A DNA stretch of 64,000 nt from Pseudoips prasinana (GCA_951640165.1 OX621260.1:11116001-11180000), one strand, 5' to 3'. Counted from the first letter of the stretch, positions 20,586-31,133 are shown. The notes: generated by a model from the letters alone, not told the origin. Translations and numbers: made by a program.

Positions 20586-21125
20586 CCGACGACTTCACCA
20601 CATCAGGGTGGATTCTCTGTGGAAGTCAGGGTACGCGGGCAACAGATTTCTGTTAATAATAGTTGGGTCGTCCCCTATTCACCACTGTCGTCAAAAATAT
20701 TTAGTGCACACATAAATGTGGACATTTGTTATGTAGAATCCATAAAATATATCTGTAAGTATATTAACAAAGGGAGTGATCAGGCTACATTGAAATGAAG
20801 TAACCAGGTACCAATCCGGTCGATACATTTGACTTTTGAAGGTATTTGGCGAATATTGGGACTTCCTATCTATGAACGCCATCCCGTGGTCATGTATTTA
20901 GACGTCCACTTGAAAAATGGCCAGCGCATTTATTTTGATCCCAACAATGTTAGAGACCGTATAGAAAATCCACGTCACACGACACTACTTATTAGCATTT
21001 TTCAAGTTATGTCAAGAAGACGCCTTTGCAAAAACTTTAACCTATGACCAGGTGCCCTCTTATTATACCTACGATAAACAGAGAGGTATTTTCAATCGAC
21101 GTCGACTCGAATCATTTCTCGCATC
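20586..21125 (+). pseudogene. Helitron Rep/helicase gene fragment
   Basis: Three successive plus-strand frames together give an internal part of the Helitron-like N-terminal/Rep region. The first has NNSWVVPYSPLSSKIFSAH and SIKYICKYINKGSDQ. The second has YERHPVVMYLDVHLKNGQRI. The third has PSYYTYDKQRGIF. Frameshifts and stops near 20798-20830 and 21045 separate them. Both the N-terminal zinc-finger side and the helicase domain are missing. The order and spacing fit one decayed gene rather than separate insertions. No termini of an autonomous Helitron are visible around it. Confidence 0.85.
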
Positions 21126-21261
21126 CCGTTGTTTTCGAGGTCCCGGGCTCTTAGAATTCAACATCAGACGTTTCAGATCTTCGATTTTGACGACCCCGTT
21201 GTCGCTGGCAACAGGATCCGCGTACCAAGTCGCGGACAGAAGCTAGTTATTAATTTATTTT

Positions 21262-21412
21262 GAACACGCAGTTTGGGCAGCCCGCAAGATGGATCGATGA
21301 TCTTGTGAGCGGCGCTGTTAGCCGCTGGATGCGGGTAGGGTAAGACCGCTAATTGTAGACCGTGGGGAAGGCCTATGTCCAGCCGTGGACGTGTTTTGGT
21401 GATGTCATGATA
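21262..21412 (+). mobile_element. RTE-like LINE 3' end
   Basis: Encodes a broken form of the P-R-W-I-D-D-L RTE C-terminal motif (GCAAGATGGATCGATGAT). It is followed by GGAAGGCCTATGTCCAGCCG and a GTGATGTCATGAT tail. Confidence 0.65.
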
Positions 21413-22273
21413 TTATATTTTTGAATGCATTTAGATGTTTATAGGAAAGAAATGTATATTACTTTTAACGAATATGTATTGGTAATTTTGTAAGATTTAT
21501 ATTTTAAAATATCTAGAAATTTTCTTTACTTTTATATTTTATTTATAGAAAGAAGTAAGAAAATCCGTCTTATCCGTTTTAAAAATACCTAAATAATCTT
21601 AAAAGACAAGAAAAAATATCGTGGGACCACTAACGCAGTGCCATCGAACCCAAAACAAACAGAGTCTGACCTATGGCAATCAGACAACTGATATAGTTAC
21701 TTATACATGTTTATTTGTAAAACACCAACAACCTCGCAGGACTAGAAAGGTAACATATTAAGAAACAACTTATGTTATACGTGTTCGGACATACCATAAT
21801 GCATGAAAAAAAATAGATTTTATAAGTTTTGTTGTACTGTCCTAACATTTGTAGGTCTATGTCTCATTCATACGACGCCCGGCTCGCGCGCGCTTCTGCT
21901 GCTAATAAGAACACTTTCATGACTAGCGTCTAGAGAAATGGGGTCCAGTTTAAAGGTGTTAGCGCTGCACCCCCTTCTCCCGCCCTCGCAGTGGTATGTC
22001 TTTACGATGCGTGTAGAGTCGCATCTGTAGAGGTTTAATACTTTGTCTTAATCTCAATAACTTTTCTTCTTGAAATGTTAAGTGTTAAGTTGATGATGTA
22101 TTTATTATAATAAATAGTAATAATCCATCAATATCTAATAGAATATAACGTACAATTCCAAAGATTAGAAATTTCGTTGTGAGCCATCACTCAAAATGCT
22201 CGTGTCCTGATTCATTATCACTTACTAGTTAAGAGACTAAATAAGTAAACATCTTGCGACAACTAACTTACTG
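21413..22273. other. Unassigned AT-rich spacer
   Basis: No family resemblance found. A GC-rich patch at about 21870-22030 carries no frame of note. Confidence 0.35.
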
Positions 22274-22355
22274 CCACCCAGGGCAGATAATGGTGTGCAT
22301 GAACATGTCTGTTTGTCCTGAGTCTGGGTGTAATTTACCTATATAAGTATGTATT
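22274..22355 (+). mobile_element. SINE family C fragment
   Basis: Only the middle is left: GTGCATGAACATGTCTGTTT, GTCCTGAGTCTGGGTGTAAT, then TATAAGTATGTATTTAC. The family-C tail is missing and a LINE 3' end follows. Confidence 0.7.
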
Positions 22356-22376
22356 TACCAACTTACAACTAAACAA

Positions 22377-22674
22377 CTTGTATAAGATTCTCTAACAAAC
22401 TTCCTATTGATATTAGAGAATTGTCTACGAATAAGTTTAAAAGAATTAATAAAGCCAAATTGTGTAGCAGGGCATATTACAACATTTCTGATTATTTAAG
22501 TAACAAAAGTGCTTGGGATTGAGTTGTTCTTAGTCAATTTTATTTAAAAAAGGATTCCCACTCAGTTTCTCACTAGCTGCCACGTCATGAACTGCACGGT
22601 AGGGTACAAAAAATGACGGTTCCACATAAATGTAAAATTTATACAGAATCAATTATTTTTGACTTTGACTTTGT
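22377..22674 (+). mobile_element. LINE 3' end, same family as 1017-2288
   Basis: 22379-22522 encodes the last ~47 residues (NKLPIDIREL, RAYYNISDYLSNKSAWD, stop). It then shares the 3' UTR with 1036-1214 in reverse (CTGCCACGTCATGAACTGCA) and ends in a TTTGACTTTGACTTTG tail. It is heavily 5'-truncated. Confidence 0.85.
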
Positions 22675-22740
22675 GCTAGGAAATCACAAATAGTTTTTGA
22701 AAGATGTCGGCATACTAACTGATGCATCATAGTATACACA

Positions 22741-22860
22741 CATCATCATCACAACAGCCACAAGACACCCACAGCTGGACGAAGGCTTCCCTCAAAGATT
22801 CCAACGACCCTCACAAGATCATCGGACCATCTGGTAGAGGACCTACCCACGCTACGTCTT
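22741..22860 (-). mobile_element. RTE-like LINE end, part interrupted by the foldback element
   Basis: Reads as the same LINE end as 4600-4800 (CACAGCTGGACGAAGGC, ACAAGATCATCGGACCATCT, CCCACGCTACGTCTT). It continues at 26981-27115 after the 4.1-kb insertion. Confidence 0.75.
22852..22860. repeat. 9-bp target-site duplication, left
   Basis: CTACGTCTT, identical to 26972-26980. Confidence 0.92.
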
Positions 22861-23411
22861 ATGTCCGTGAACTTGGCAGATCATTTGTCAGCAGATCAAA
22901 AATAAATGAGAGTTCTCGTCGCATGCAGGTGAGTTCTATAGTTCCTGATACTATTTAAAAATAGTTCTGGCATTTTTAGTCAGAAAAAGTCAATCAAAAA
23001 ATGATCTGCTAACTTCCCGTAGCAGATCATTTTCAAAAAACTTACAAAAAAGTGAGAGTTCTCGATGTATACCAATGAGTTCTGGAGTTCCTGATACTTT
23101 TTATGAATAGTTCTGGCCGATTTCCCTAAGAAAATAATTAAAACAAGTGATAGATATACCAATTTCCCGTAGCATATCATTTCCAAAAATGTTACCTAAC
23201 TTTTTAATTTTTTATCATATTTCGATGAGTTCTAGAGTTCCTGATAATTTTTAACGATAGTTCTGACATATTTTCTTAGAAAAACAATAGCCTATCACTC
23301 GTTATATGTAAACTTCCCGAAAAATGACAAGTAAAACAGGATAAGGCGACATGTTTAAGAAAGTCGATTGTAACTAAGAAGTAACGACGCATGCTGATAA
23401 GTAATATTTAT

Positions 23412-23869
23412 TTTCTGGTTATTTAAGGACCCAAGCACACACTCTGATACCTTCAAGAAATAGTTCTGCATCTTTTCTGACACATCAAAAAATCAAGAGT
23501 TAATGAAAATTCAGAAAGTGATGACTTCAAGAACATTGCAATAAAATAAAAATTTGCACGCATGCTGTCATCTTTTATAGTATTTAAAGATGAGACGTAC
23601 TTTGTGAATACAGTTAAATACTTAAGAGAAATAGTTCTGTCAATATGGAGCAGAAAAGCATGTCAGAAAAAAATATCATATATGAAAAATACATGTTTTC
23701 GAAAAAGGGTCGCAAATTAGAAACAACGACGCATGTTGATAAGTTATATTTATTTTCTGGTTCACTATAGACCCAACCACACATTCTGATACCTTTAAGA
23801 AATAGTTCTGCATCTATTCTGACACAAAAAAAAATCAAAAGTTAATGAAAATTCAGAAAGTGATGACTT
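23412..23869 (-). repeat. Left-arm tandem subrepeats (~171 bp)
   Basis: The landmark ATAGTTCTG occurs at 23460, 23631 and 23802, exactly 171 bp apart, in reverse orientation to the right-arm copies. The arm breaks off after GATGACTT at 23869, where the right arm begins with TGCATGCGGGC. Confidence 0.9.
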
Positions 23870-26100
23870 TGCATGCGGGCAAATTTTTATTTTATTGCAA
23901 TGTTCTTGAAGTCGTCACTTTCTGAATTTTCATTAACTCTTGATTTTTTTTTGTGTCAGAAAAGATGCAGAACTATTTCTTGAAGGTATCAGAATGTGTG
24001 CTTGGGTCCTTAGTGAACCAGAAAATAAATATAACTTATCAGCATGCGTCGTTGTTTCTAATTTGCGACCCTTTTTCTTAATCATGTATTTTTCAGATAT
24101 GATATTTTTTTCTGACATGCTTTTCTGCTCCATATTGACAGAACTATTTCTTTAAAGTATTTAGCTGTATTCACAAAGTACGTTTTATCTTTAAATACTA
24201 TAAAAAATGACAGCATGCGTGCAAATTTATATTTTATTGCAATGTTTTTGAAGTCATCACTTTCTGAATTTTCATTAACTCTTGATTTTTTTTTGTGTCA
24301 GAAAAGATGCAGAACTATTTCTTAAAGGTATCAGAATGTGTGTTTGGGTTCTAAATGAACCAGAAAATAAATATACCTTATTAGGATGCGTCGTTGTGTC
24401 TAATATGCGACCCTTTTTCTAAAACATGTATTTTTCAGATATGATATATTTTTCCGACATGCTTTTCTGCTCCATATTGACAGAACTATTTCTTTCAAGT
24501 ATCTAACTGTATTCACAACTTACGTCTTAACTTTAGATACCATAAAAGATGACAGCATGCGGGCAAATTTTTATTTTGTTGCAATGTTCTTGAAGTCATC
24601 ACTTTCTGAATTTTCATTAACTCTTGATTTTTTTTGTGTCAGAAAAGATGCAGAACTATTTCTTGAAGGTATCAGAATGTGTGCTTGGGTCCTTAGTGAA
24701 CCAGAAAATAAATATAACTTATCAGCATGCGTCGTTGTTTCTAATTTGCGACCCTTTTTCTTAATCATGTATTTTTCAGATATGATATTTTTTTCTGACA
24801 TGCTTTTCTGCTCCATATTGACAGAACTATTTCTTTAAAGTATTTAGCTGTATTCACAAAGTACGTTTTATCTTTAAATACTATAAAAAATGACAGCATG
24901 CGTGCAAATTTATATTTTATTGCAATGTTTTTGAAGTCATCACTTTCTGAATTTTCATTAAATCTTGATTTTTTTTTGTGTATGAAAAGATGCAGAACTA
25001 TTTCTTAAAGGTATCAGAATGTGTGTTTGGGTTCTAAATGAACCAGAAAATAAATATACCTTATTAGGATGCGTCGTTGTGTCTAATATGCGACCCTTTT
25101 TCTAAGACATGTATTTTTCAGATATGATATATTTTTCCGACATGCTTTTCTGCTCCATATTGACAGAACTATTTCTTTCAAGTATCTAACTGTATTCACA
25201 ACTTACGTCTTAACTTTAGATACCATAAAAGATGACAGCATGCGGGCAAATTTTTATTTTGTTGCAATGTTCTTGAAGTCATCACTTTCTGAATTTTCAT
25301 TAACTCTTGATTTTTTTTGTGTCAGAAAAGATGCAGAACTATTTCTTGAAGGTATCAGAATGTGTGCTTGGGTCCTTAGTGAACCAGAAAATAAATATAA
25401 CTTATCAGCATGCGTCGTTGTTTCTAATTTGCGACCCTTTTTCTAAATCATGTATTTTTCAGATATGATATTTTTTTCTGACATGCTTTTCTGCTCCATA
25501 TTGACAGAACTATTTCTTTAGAGTATCTAACTGTATTCACAACTTTCGTCTTAACTTTAAATACCATAAAAGATGACAGCATGCGGTCAAATTTTTATTT
25601 TATTGCAATGTTCTTGAAGTCGTCACTTTCTGAATTTTCATTGACTCTGATTTTTTTTTGTGTCAGGAAAGATGCAGAACTATTTCTTGAAGGTATCAGA
25701 ATGTGTGCTTGGGTCCTTAGTAAACCAGAAAATAAATATTACTTATCAGCATTCGTCGTTGTTACTAATTTGCGACCCTTTTTCTAAAACATGTATTTTT
25801 CATATATGATATTTTTTCTGACATGCTTTTCTGCTCCATATTGACAGAACTATTTCTTAAAAGTATCTAACTGTATTCGTAACTTACGTCTCAACTATAA
25901 TTACCATAAAAGATGACAGCATGCTGGCAAATTTTTATTTTATTGCAATGTTCTTGAAGTCATCACTTTCTGAATTTTCATTAACTCTTGATTTTTTTTT
26001 GTGTCAGAAAAGATGCAGAACTATTTTTTAAAGGTATCAGAATGTGTGCTTGGGTCCTTAGTGAACCAGAAAATAAATATAACTTATCAGCATGCTAATT
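23870..26100 (+). repeat. Right-arm tandem array, 170/341/682-bp orders
   Basis: The landmark CAGAACTAT starts at 23968, 24139, 24310, 24481, 24651, 24822, 24993, 25164, 25334, 25505, 25675, 25845 and 26016: twelve intervals of 170-171 bp. Alternate subrepeats differ (GATGCAGAACTAT against TTGACAGAACTAT), giving a 341-bp unit. Successive 341-bp units alternate again (GCATGCGTGCAAATTTATA at 24214 and 24896; GCATGCGGGCAAATTTTTA at 24555 and 25238), giving a ~682-bp higher-order repeat. Confidence 0.93.
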
Positions 26101-26971
26101 GTTCCTAATTTATGACCTCTTTATAAAAAAACCTGTCTTTTTCTGATATACATTGTTTTTTTGACATGCGTTTTTGATCCAGGTAAACTGAACTTTTTGT
26201 CACAACTATCTCGCTGTATGCCCAAAGTTTGTCTTAACTTTAAATACTAAAGACCTTGTCAGCATGTGTGGAATTTTGTGTTTTATTGCAATGTTCTTGA
26301 AGTCGTGATTTTCTGAATTTCAAATAAATCTTCAAATATTTTTTTTGTCATTAAAGTTGCAGAACTATTTCTTAAATGTATCGGAATGTATGCTTGGGTC
26401 CTTAGTTAACCAGAAAATAAATATTACTTATCAGCATGCGTCGTTACTTCTTAGTTACAATCGACTTTCTTAAACATGTCGCCTTATCCTGTTTTACTTG
26501 TAATTTTTCGGGAAGTTTACATATAACGTAAAAAAAGTTTACATTTTTTTTCTAGGAAAATATGTCAGAACTATCGTTAAAAATTATCAGGAACTCTAGA
26601 ACTCATCGAAATATGATAAAAAATTTAAAAATTAGGTAACATTTTTGGAAATGATCTGCTACGGGAAATCGGCATATCTATCACTTGTTTTAATTATTTT
26701 CTTAGGGAAATCGGCCAGAACTATTCATAAAAAGTATCAGGAACTCCAGAACTCATTGGTATCCATCGAGAACTCTCATTTTTTTGTAAGTTTTTTGAAA
26801 ATGATCTGCTACGGGAAGTTAGCAGATCATTTTTTTGATTGACTTTTTCTGACTAAAAATGCCAGAACTATTTTTAAGTAGTATCAGGAACTATAGAACT
26901 CACCTGCATGCGACGAGAACTCTTATTTATTTTTGATCTGCTGACAAATGATCTGCCAAGTTCATGGACAT

Positions 26972-26980
26972 CTACGTCTT
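26972..26980. repeat. 9-bp target-site duplication, right
   Basis: CTACGTCTT, identical to 22852-22860. The host LINE sequence resumes with CTGGTTCGTAGTC. Confidence 0.92.
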
Positions 26981-27115
26981 CTGGTTCGTAGTCACCACTC
27001 GAGAACCTTTCTGCCCAAGCGGCCATCGGTTCTACCAGCTGTTTGCCCTGCCCACTGCCACTTCAGCATGGCAACTCTTCAGACTACGTCGGTTACTTTG
27101 ATTCGCCATAATATA
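26981..27115 (-). mobile_element. RTE-like LINE end, continuation
   Basis: Continues the LINE remnant of 22741-22860: GGTTCGTAGTCACCACTCGA, then CAGCTGTTTGCCCTGCCCAC and the distal ACTACGTCGGTTAC. Confidence 0.7.
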
Positions 27116-27349
27116 CATACGGAAATATATTGACGGTACAACAAAACAGACATTTATTTGGAAAAAAGATTGACGCACACAATAAGAAATAACAAGAAAT
27201 AAGGTACTCAATATCATCTTTTACGTAATTTTCACGGATCCTTTGTTGGATTAGGCCCGCAATTATATAGGTATGTATATTTTTTTTTTATCGTTTGCTC
27301 CTAATACCTCTTGATGGGAAATCAACAACTTGGCTCATTAAAAAGGGAT

Positions 27350-27485
27350 TGGAAAGAAATAAAATGAAATAAAATATCGTTTATTTCTTTCGTAAAAATT
27401 ATATATAAATTACATTGCGATGTTTAGACGCTATGAATGCTTAAATAGAACTGTAGCGAGAGCTGGAGTCTGTACTAGGCTTTAA
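27350..27485 (-). mobile_element. LINE 3' UTR fragment
   Basis: An AAAATGAAAT tail is followed in reverse by a UTR that shares CTGTACTAGG...TTAAACCTGTA with the LINE end at 49161. No coding part is left. Confidence 0.5.
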
Positions 27486-27585
27486 ACCTGTATGACAGAT
27501 CTTCAGGCATTCTCCAACCTTGCAATCAAAATCAATAAATGAACATCGTTCTATTTTCACAAACTTTGACGATCATAAGTGTATG

Positions 27586-28140
27586 TTGTTGGTCTTGTGT
27601 TCAGTGATCCTGACTGCTAAACCAGAGGTCATGGCTTCGATTCCAACCCGGGAAAATCTTTGATGCTATGCACAATTATTTGTTCTTTATCTGGGTGTAA
27701 TTTATCTATAATATGTATGTATTTAGAAATATACAACATGTAACGTAATTAACGCACACCCTCAAACACCCCAATTAGAATAATATGTTGAATTAGTTTC
27801 TTGGAATAAAGTTTATTTTTCTTTATTTTGTGTTGAATGATGGCATTTGTATGAATACAAATAAAACTGCGATTTAAACATCTTATTATTTTGACTTACA
27901 GTCCATTTCAATTTGTTTTGACTGTACAGAGTTAAAATAACGATAATTTCCGTAACTTTAATTATTTTGGAATAAAAAATTACCTATATTTAAAATGATA
28001 TAAATAGATTCAGTAAACGATTCTGAACAAACTATTTTCAGGATGTGCGTTAATTAAGTTACATGTTGTATAAGGATGTTAGCCTAGTTTGGTATCAAAT
28101 GGCAGTGTGTTAGTTGTCCCAAGATATTTTTAAGATTAGA
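27586..28140 (+). mobile_element. SINE family D copy split by a MITE
   Basis: 27586-27733 has the D head (GTTCAGTGATCCTGACTGC, CCAGAGGTCATGG) and body (TCTGGGTGTAATTTATC). The 3' half resumes after the MITE at 28071 (GGATGTTAGCCTAGTTTGGT, ATCAAATGGC). The two parts join at a TA, as expected for a TA-target element. Confidence 0.75.
27734..28068. mobile_element. TA-flanked MITE, 335 bp
   Basis: Ends CAACATGTAACGTAATTAAC and its inverted form, with flanking TA. The same family is at 37042-37434 and 57379-57772 (393-394 bp), of which this copy is an internally shorter version. Non-coding. Confidence 0.88.
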
Positions 28141-28169
28141 TAAGATATATTAAGGGTACCTAAACGGCG

Positions 28170-28305
28170 ACCATGAACCGGAAGACGCAGCGTGGGCAGG
28201 CCCCCTACAAGATGGACCGATGAATTTGTGAGGGTCTTTGGGGAAGGTCTTTGTCCAGCAGTGGGCGTCTTGCGGCTGATATGATGATGATGATGACCTA
28301 ACGCA
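28170..28305 (+). mobile_element. RTE-like LINE 3' end
   Basis: Encodes NRKTQRGQAP-like residues in one frame and the typical 'CGGAAGACGCAGCGTGGGCA' stretch, then ACAAGATGGACCGATGAATT and GGGAAGGTCTTTGTCCAGCA, ending in an ATGATGATGATGATG tail. Confidence 0.7.
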
Positions 28306-28541
28306 ATTTGATTCCTAATTCTGATTTCTAATTATGTAGTAGGAAGACTTGTCCCAGACAATGTTTTTGTTTCTGCTTTCGTGTGATCTTCTCTTGCTCT
28401 CTGTCTCTTTCTATGTTATTATTTCATATTTAACTTTATAAAAATTTAGCCTTCCTCCATATTAAATGGCAGATTTTGTATGCATTTCTTTAAGGAATAA
28501 ACTTACTGTGACATAGTCATATCCATCAAAATGAACTGCAC

Positions 28542-28745
28542 GTGTGGCGCAGCAGCTAAGACAGTCGCCTCGCCGCTTCATGTCGCGGGTTCTAGTCCCG
28601 CGCCGGACAACAAATTTGTGTCACCCATAAATGATTGTTCTGAGTCTGGATGTAAATTGTGTCCATCTATTATATTTTGTAAAGTACCCCGCGACACAGT
28701 GATTAGATTCCCTAGTGCGGGCGTGATCTTTAAAAAATATATATA
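28542..28745 (+). mobile_element. SINE family B, full-length copy
   Basis: Head with A box TGGCGCAGCAGCTAAGAC and B box GGGTTCTAGTCCC. The body has TGAGTCTGGATGTAAATTGT, then AAGTACCCCGCGACACAG and the end GCGGGCG before an A-rich tail. It is a tRNA-derived retroposon; the 71-codon frame across it is incidental. Confidence 0.9.
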
Positions 28746-28879
28746 AATAAAAATAAAGAAGTATGACTAGAAATATATTTTGCTGTGTGGCTTACGGCAT
28801 AGTATATGGCTAATCCATTTTATCCCATGAGGGCGCAGAAGTCTGTGTAGGAATGAGATCGCCTAACAATCGCCCGTCT

Positions 28880-28975
28880 GCCAATCGTGGCGATTATGGC
28901 ATATCCCTTCAACTAATGGACAGAATGACGAAAATCTTTTGGGGAGGCTTTTGTCCAGCAGTGGACGAGAAGATT
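28880..28975 (-). mobile_element. Repeat G fragment
   Basis: Degraded copy of the family with GCCACGCTTGGCAGGCGGGT (best at 37965), recognised by GCCAATCGTGGCGATTATGG and TTTGTCCAGCAGTGGACG in reverse order. Confidence 0.5.
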
Positions 28976-28984
28976 TTATTATTC

Positions 28985-29160
28985 TATTGCCCAAATTTGT
29001 AATATTTAGATATATAACACATGAGCACAGGACCAATAATTGACAGCGTAAATAGGTTGCCTGGAAGAGATCGCTTTTAGTGATAAGGCCGCCAATTGCA
29101 AAATAATGTTCTATGCATATTGTACTGTGTATATTCCTTATGCAATAAAGTGTTCTTCTT
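28985..29160 (+). mobile_element. RTE-type LINE 3' UTR
   Basis: GCCTGGAAGAGATCGCTTTT, AGTGATAAGGCCGCC and the end TGCAATAAAGTGTTC with a polyadenylation signal. Partial copies lie at 45325 (forward) and 17597 (reverse). Confidence 0.65.
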
Positions 29161-29164
29161 CTCT

Positions 29165-29390
29165 TTTTAATTAACAAGGCTTCCCGGTAGTCATCACAAC
29201 GCCACCTATTGGCTCCGATTGTAAATCCATCCATCCAACTGTTTAGGGACCCACTCAAGCACCCCAACACTTTAATTAAAATTGGTCCAGTCCTTTTAAA
29301 GGAGTGCAAACATACATCAGAGATGGCGTTGTATACGGATTTATAATATTGTGATTTTTTTACTTTATATGCGGGGAAACTGCTCGAGGT
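29165..29390 (-). mobile_element. Unclassified dispersed-repeat fragment
   Basis: The phrase AAAATTGGTCCAGTCCTTTT followed by GCAAACATACATCAG resembles the interior of Helitron-type elements in this window (29894, 53265), but the ends are not visible. Confidence 0.35.
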
Positions 29391-29409
29391 ATCGTCAAAA
29401 AAACCTACG

Positions 29410-29720
29410 ATAGACAAATTGATACATATGGATCTGAAACTCAATACAGTCAAAGAGGAGATTGCAAACTACAGCACACAATATCAGAACAGACTGTCGT
29501 TAACCAACTGGCATCTAGACTGGAGGGCACAGGAAGTGTGCACTTCAAGAGACTTAAGAGGCAAAGCATTCCTGCACTGTCTAGCAGGTTTGATGACAAC
29601 ATATGAAGGGTCACCTGAGGAGCGTGGCTTCATTAGAAGTATACCACCACAACTGAACGTGGCCAAACAAGTGACTTATCACAGATCGCCATCTTGCAGA
29701 AATAATAATAATAAAAAAAA
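29410..29720 (+). pseudogene. LINE C-terminal fragment with frameshift
   Basis: The first frame gives DLKLNTVKEEIANYSTQYQN. The second, after a one-base shift near 29505, gives NQLASRLEGTG and RLKRQSIPALSSRF, then a stop. This is the C-terminal block of a jockey-type LINE ('HxDL...V..EI....Y..RL...N.LA..L...RLKR'). An AATAATAATAATAAAAA tail follows at 29700. The RT domain is absent. Confidence 0.65.
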
Positions 29721-29893
29721 GATTAGAAAGAAGATTACTTTTCTTCATATTTTTTTTGCTTCCATTCTTGTCGATGTTGCAATGGTTATTCTGCTATTTC
29801 TCTCGGAGACAGATCCAGCAACTCAAATATAATAAAGCTCGATGCAGCATTTCTTGATCAAAAATGGTGTAACGAACATGACTTTATTTCATA

Positions 29894-30077
29894 ACTAGCT
29901 GTGCCCAGCGGTTTTAGCGTTAAATTTTATAAATTACAGCCTATGCGTTATTCTGATATATAAACTATATTATTGTAAAGTTCCATTAAAATCCATTCAG
30001 TAGTTTTGACGTGAAAGAGTAACAAACATCCATTCATCCATCCATACTTTCGCATTTATAATATTAGTAGGATATTA
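29894..30077 (-). mobile_element. Non-autonomous Helitron
   Basis: In reverse it starts ACTAGCTGTGCCCAGCGG, the complement of a Helitron 3' end (hairpin, then CTAG followed by T). It finishes at TTATAATATTAGTAGGA, the complement of a TC-start end. No terminal inverted repeats and no duplication, as the class requires. Confidence 0.7.
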
Positions 30078-30576
30078 ATTTTTTTTCTGTTGTTCATGCA
30101 TTTGGATTACAAAAAAATATAATAACAAAATAAAATTATTATTGTTTAGATGGTGTTGGTTAGAATCAGAGGCAATTAAGTACTAAACTTGATACCTAAC
30201 ACGTATAGTACTAATCCTGCATATTCGATCTGTCGCCCCACGCATTCTAATTAATTAAGGGCATTTAAGGGATCGTGTTACTATGACAACACAATGGAAC
30301 CAGATATTAGCTTCCTGCTCGTTAGAGAACGGTACTATAAACGATTTACGGTTCAGATGCTAAACTAATCAATGTATTGTGATCTAGGGTAGTGTTCAAA
30401 TACAGATTTGATGACATTGTGATGGACAAAAGGGGGATTTGGAATTGTTTCGAGTTGCCTATCACCGAATATAAAGGTATTATAGGTGTTAAAGTCTGAA
30501 TTAAGCGGCAATCCACTGTGATATGACGCAATACAACACAACGATATGTTTGCATGAGTTTTGAACTTTTTTTGTA
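30078..30576. other. Unassigned spacer
   Basis: Nothing recognisable apart from low-complexity AT runs. Confidence 0.35.
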
Positions 30577-30768
30577 AAAGACAACGCCTGCACTAGGGTA
30601 TGTAATCCCTGTGTCGCGGGGTACTTTACAAACATATAATAGACGGACACAAATTACATTCAGACTCAGAACAACTATATATGGGTCACACAAATAGTCG
30701 TCCGGCGCGGGACTCGAACTTGCGACACGAAGCGGCGAGGCGACTGCCTTAGCCGCTGCGCCACACTT
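30577..30768 (-). mobile_element. SINE family B, full-length copy
   Basis: Reverse orientation: AATCCCTGTGTCGCGGGGTA, ACATTCAGACTCAGAACAAC, and B box in CGCGGGACTCGAACTTGCG, ending GCCGCTGCGCCACAC (A box). The 158-codon frame on the minus strand across it is incidental. Confidence 0.9.
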
Positions 30769-30909
30769 GTCAACTGCACTGAATTTAAAAATGAGTTTCA
30801 TCATCAGCATGATATCGTCCACTGCTGGATATGGGCGCCCCCCAAAGATTATTATAACTTTGCCACTTCGAGAAGTTTTCCTTAGTCACCGCACTTGGCA
30901 TGCGAGTTG

Positions 30910-31133
30910 AGTGTGAGTGATCCCAAACTTGTACTATAAGAATCAGATAATTCATACACTACATACACTACTTTTCTTTTGTAAATACATACTTATGTAG
31001 ATAATTACACCCAGACTCAGGACAAATAGTCATGTTCTTGGACACAAATTAATATCGGTCCTGGGTGGGAGTCGAACCCACGACCTCAGGCGTGAAAAGC
31101 AAGCATTTGCCAACCACGCCAACAGGCCCGTCA
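30910..31133 (-). mobile_element. SINE family C copy
   Basis: Reverse: TGATCCCAAACTTGTACTAT, TTACACCCAGACTCAGGACA, B box GGGAGTCGAACCCACGACC and the head end TTTGCCAACCACGCCAACAG. Confidence 0.85.

Larger units (their letters stand above)
22861..26971. mobile_element. 4.1-kb foldback element with tandem-repeat arms
   Basis: The ends are inverted: ATGTCCGTGAACTTGGCAGA at the left against a right end which, in reverse complement, reads ATGTCCATGAACTTGGCAGA. Near-identity continues inward for hundreds of bp. The arms meet near 23869. The left arm is ~1.0 kb, the right ~3.1 kb; the excess is tandem repeats. No transposase-like frame exists; repeated ~70-90-codon frames are copies of the tandem unit. 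A perfect 9-bp target duplication (CTACGTCTT) and the uninterrupted LINE sequence on either side prove insertion as a unit. Drosophila FB elements have the same architecture and 9-bp duplications. I infer a foldback class but no sequence kinship. Confidence 0.93.

Noticed and set aside
20353..20601. Cys/Lys/Arg-rich frames over the 16-bp repeat
   Set aside because: The 16-bp period makes all frames cycle; composition is a product of the repeat and no domain is seen.
24557..25446. Repeated 68-93-codon frames starting MRANFYFVAMF
   Set aside because: They recur with the 682-bp repeat unit, exist on both strands, and have no protein-like conservation beyond the DNA repeat itself.
22861..26971. 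CRISPR array or phage-like repeat
   Set aside because: Units are contiguous ~170-bp repeats without unique spacers, and the setting is a eukaryotic genome.
28863..29453. 196-codon minus-strand frame
   Set aside because: It runs through two mobile-element fragments that are oriented the other way (29060 UTR and 29410 LINE end), so it is a chance frame.
30346..30822. 158-codon minus-strand frame as a gene
   Set aside because: Most of it is the reverse of a family-B SINE; the rest shows no domain.
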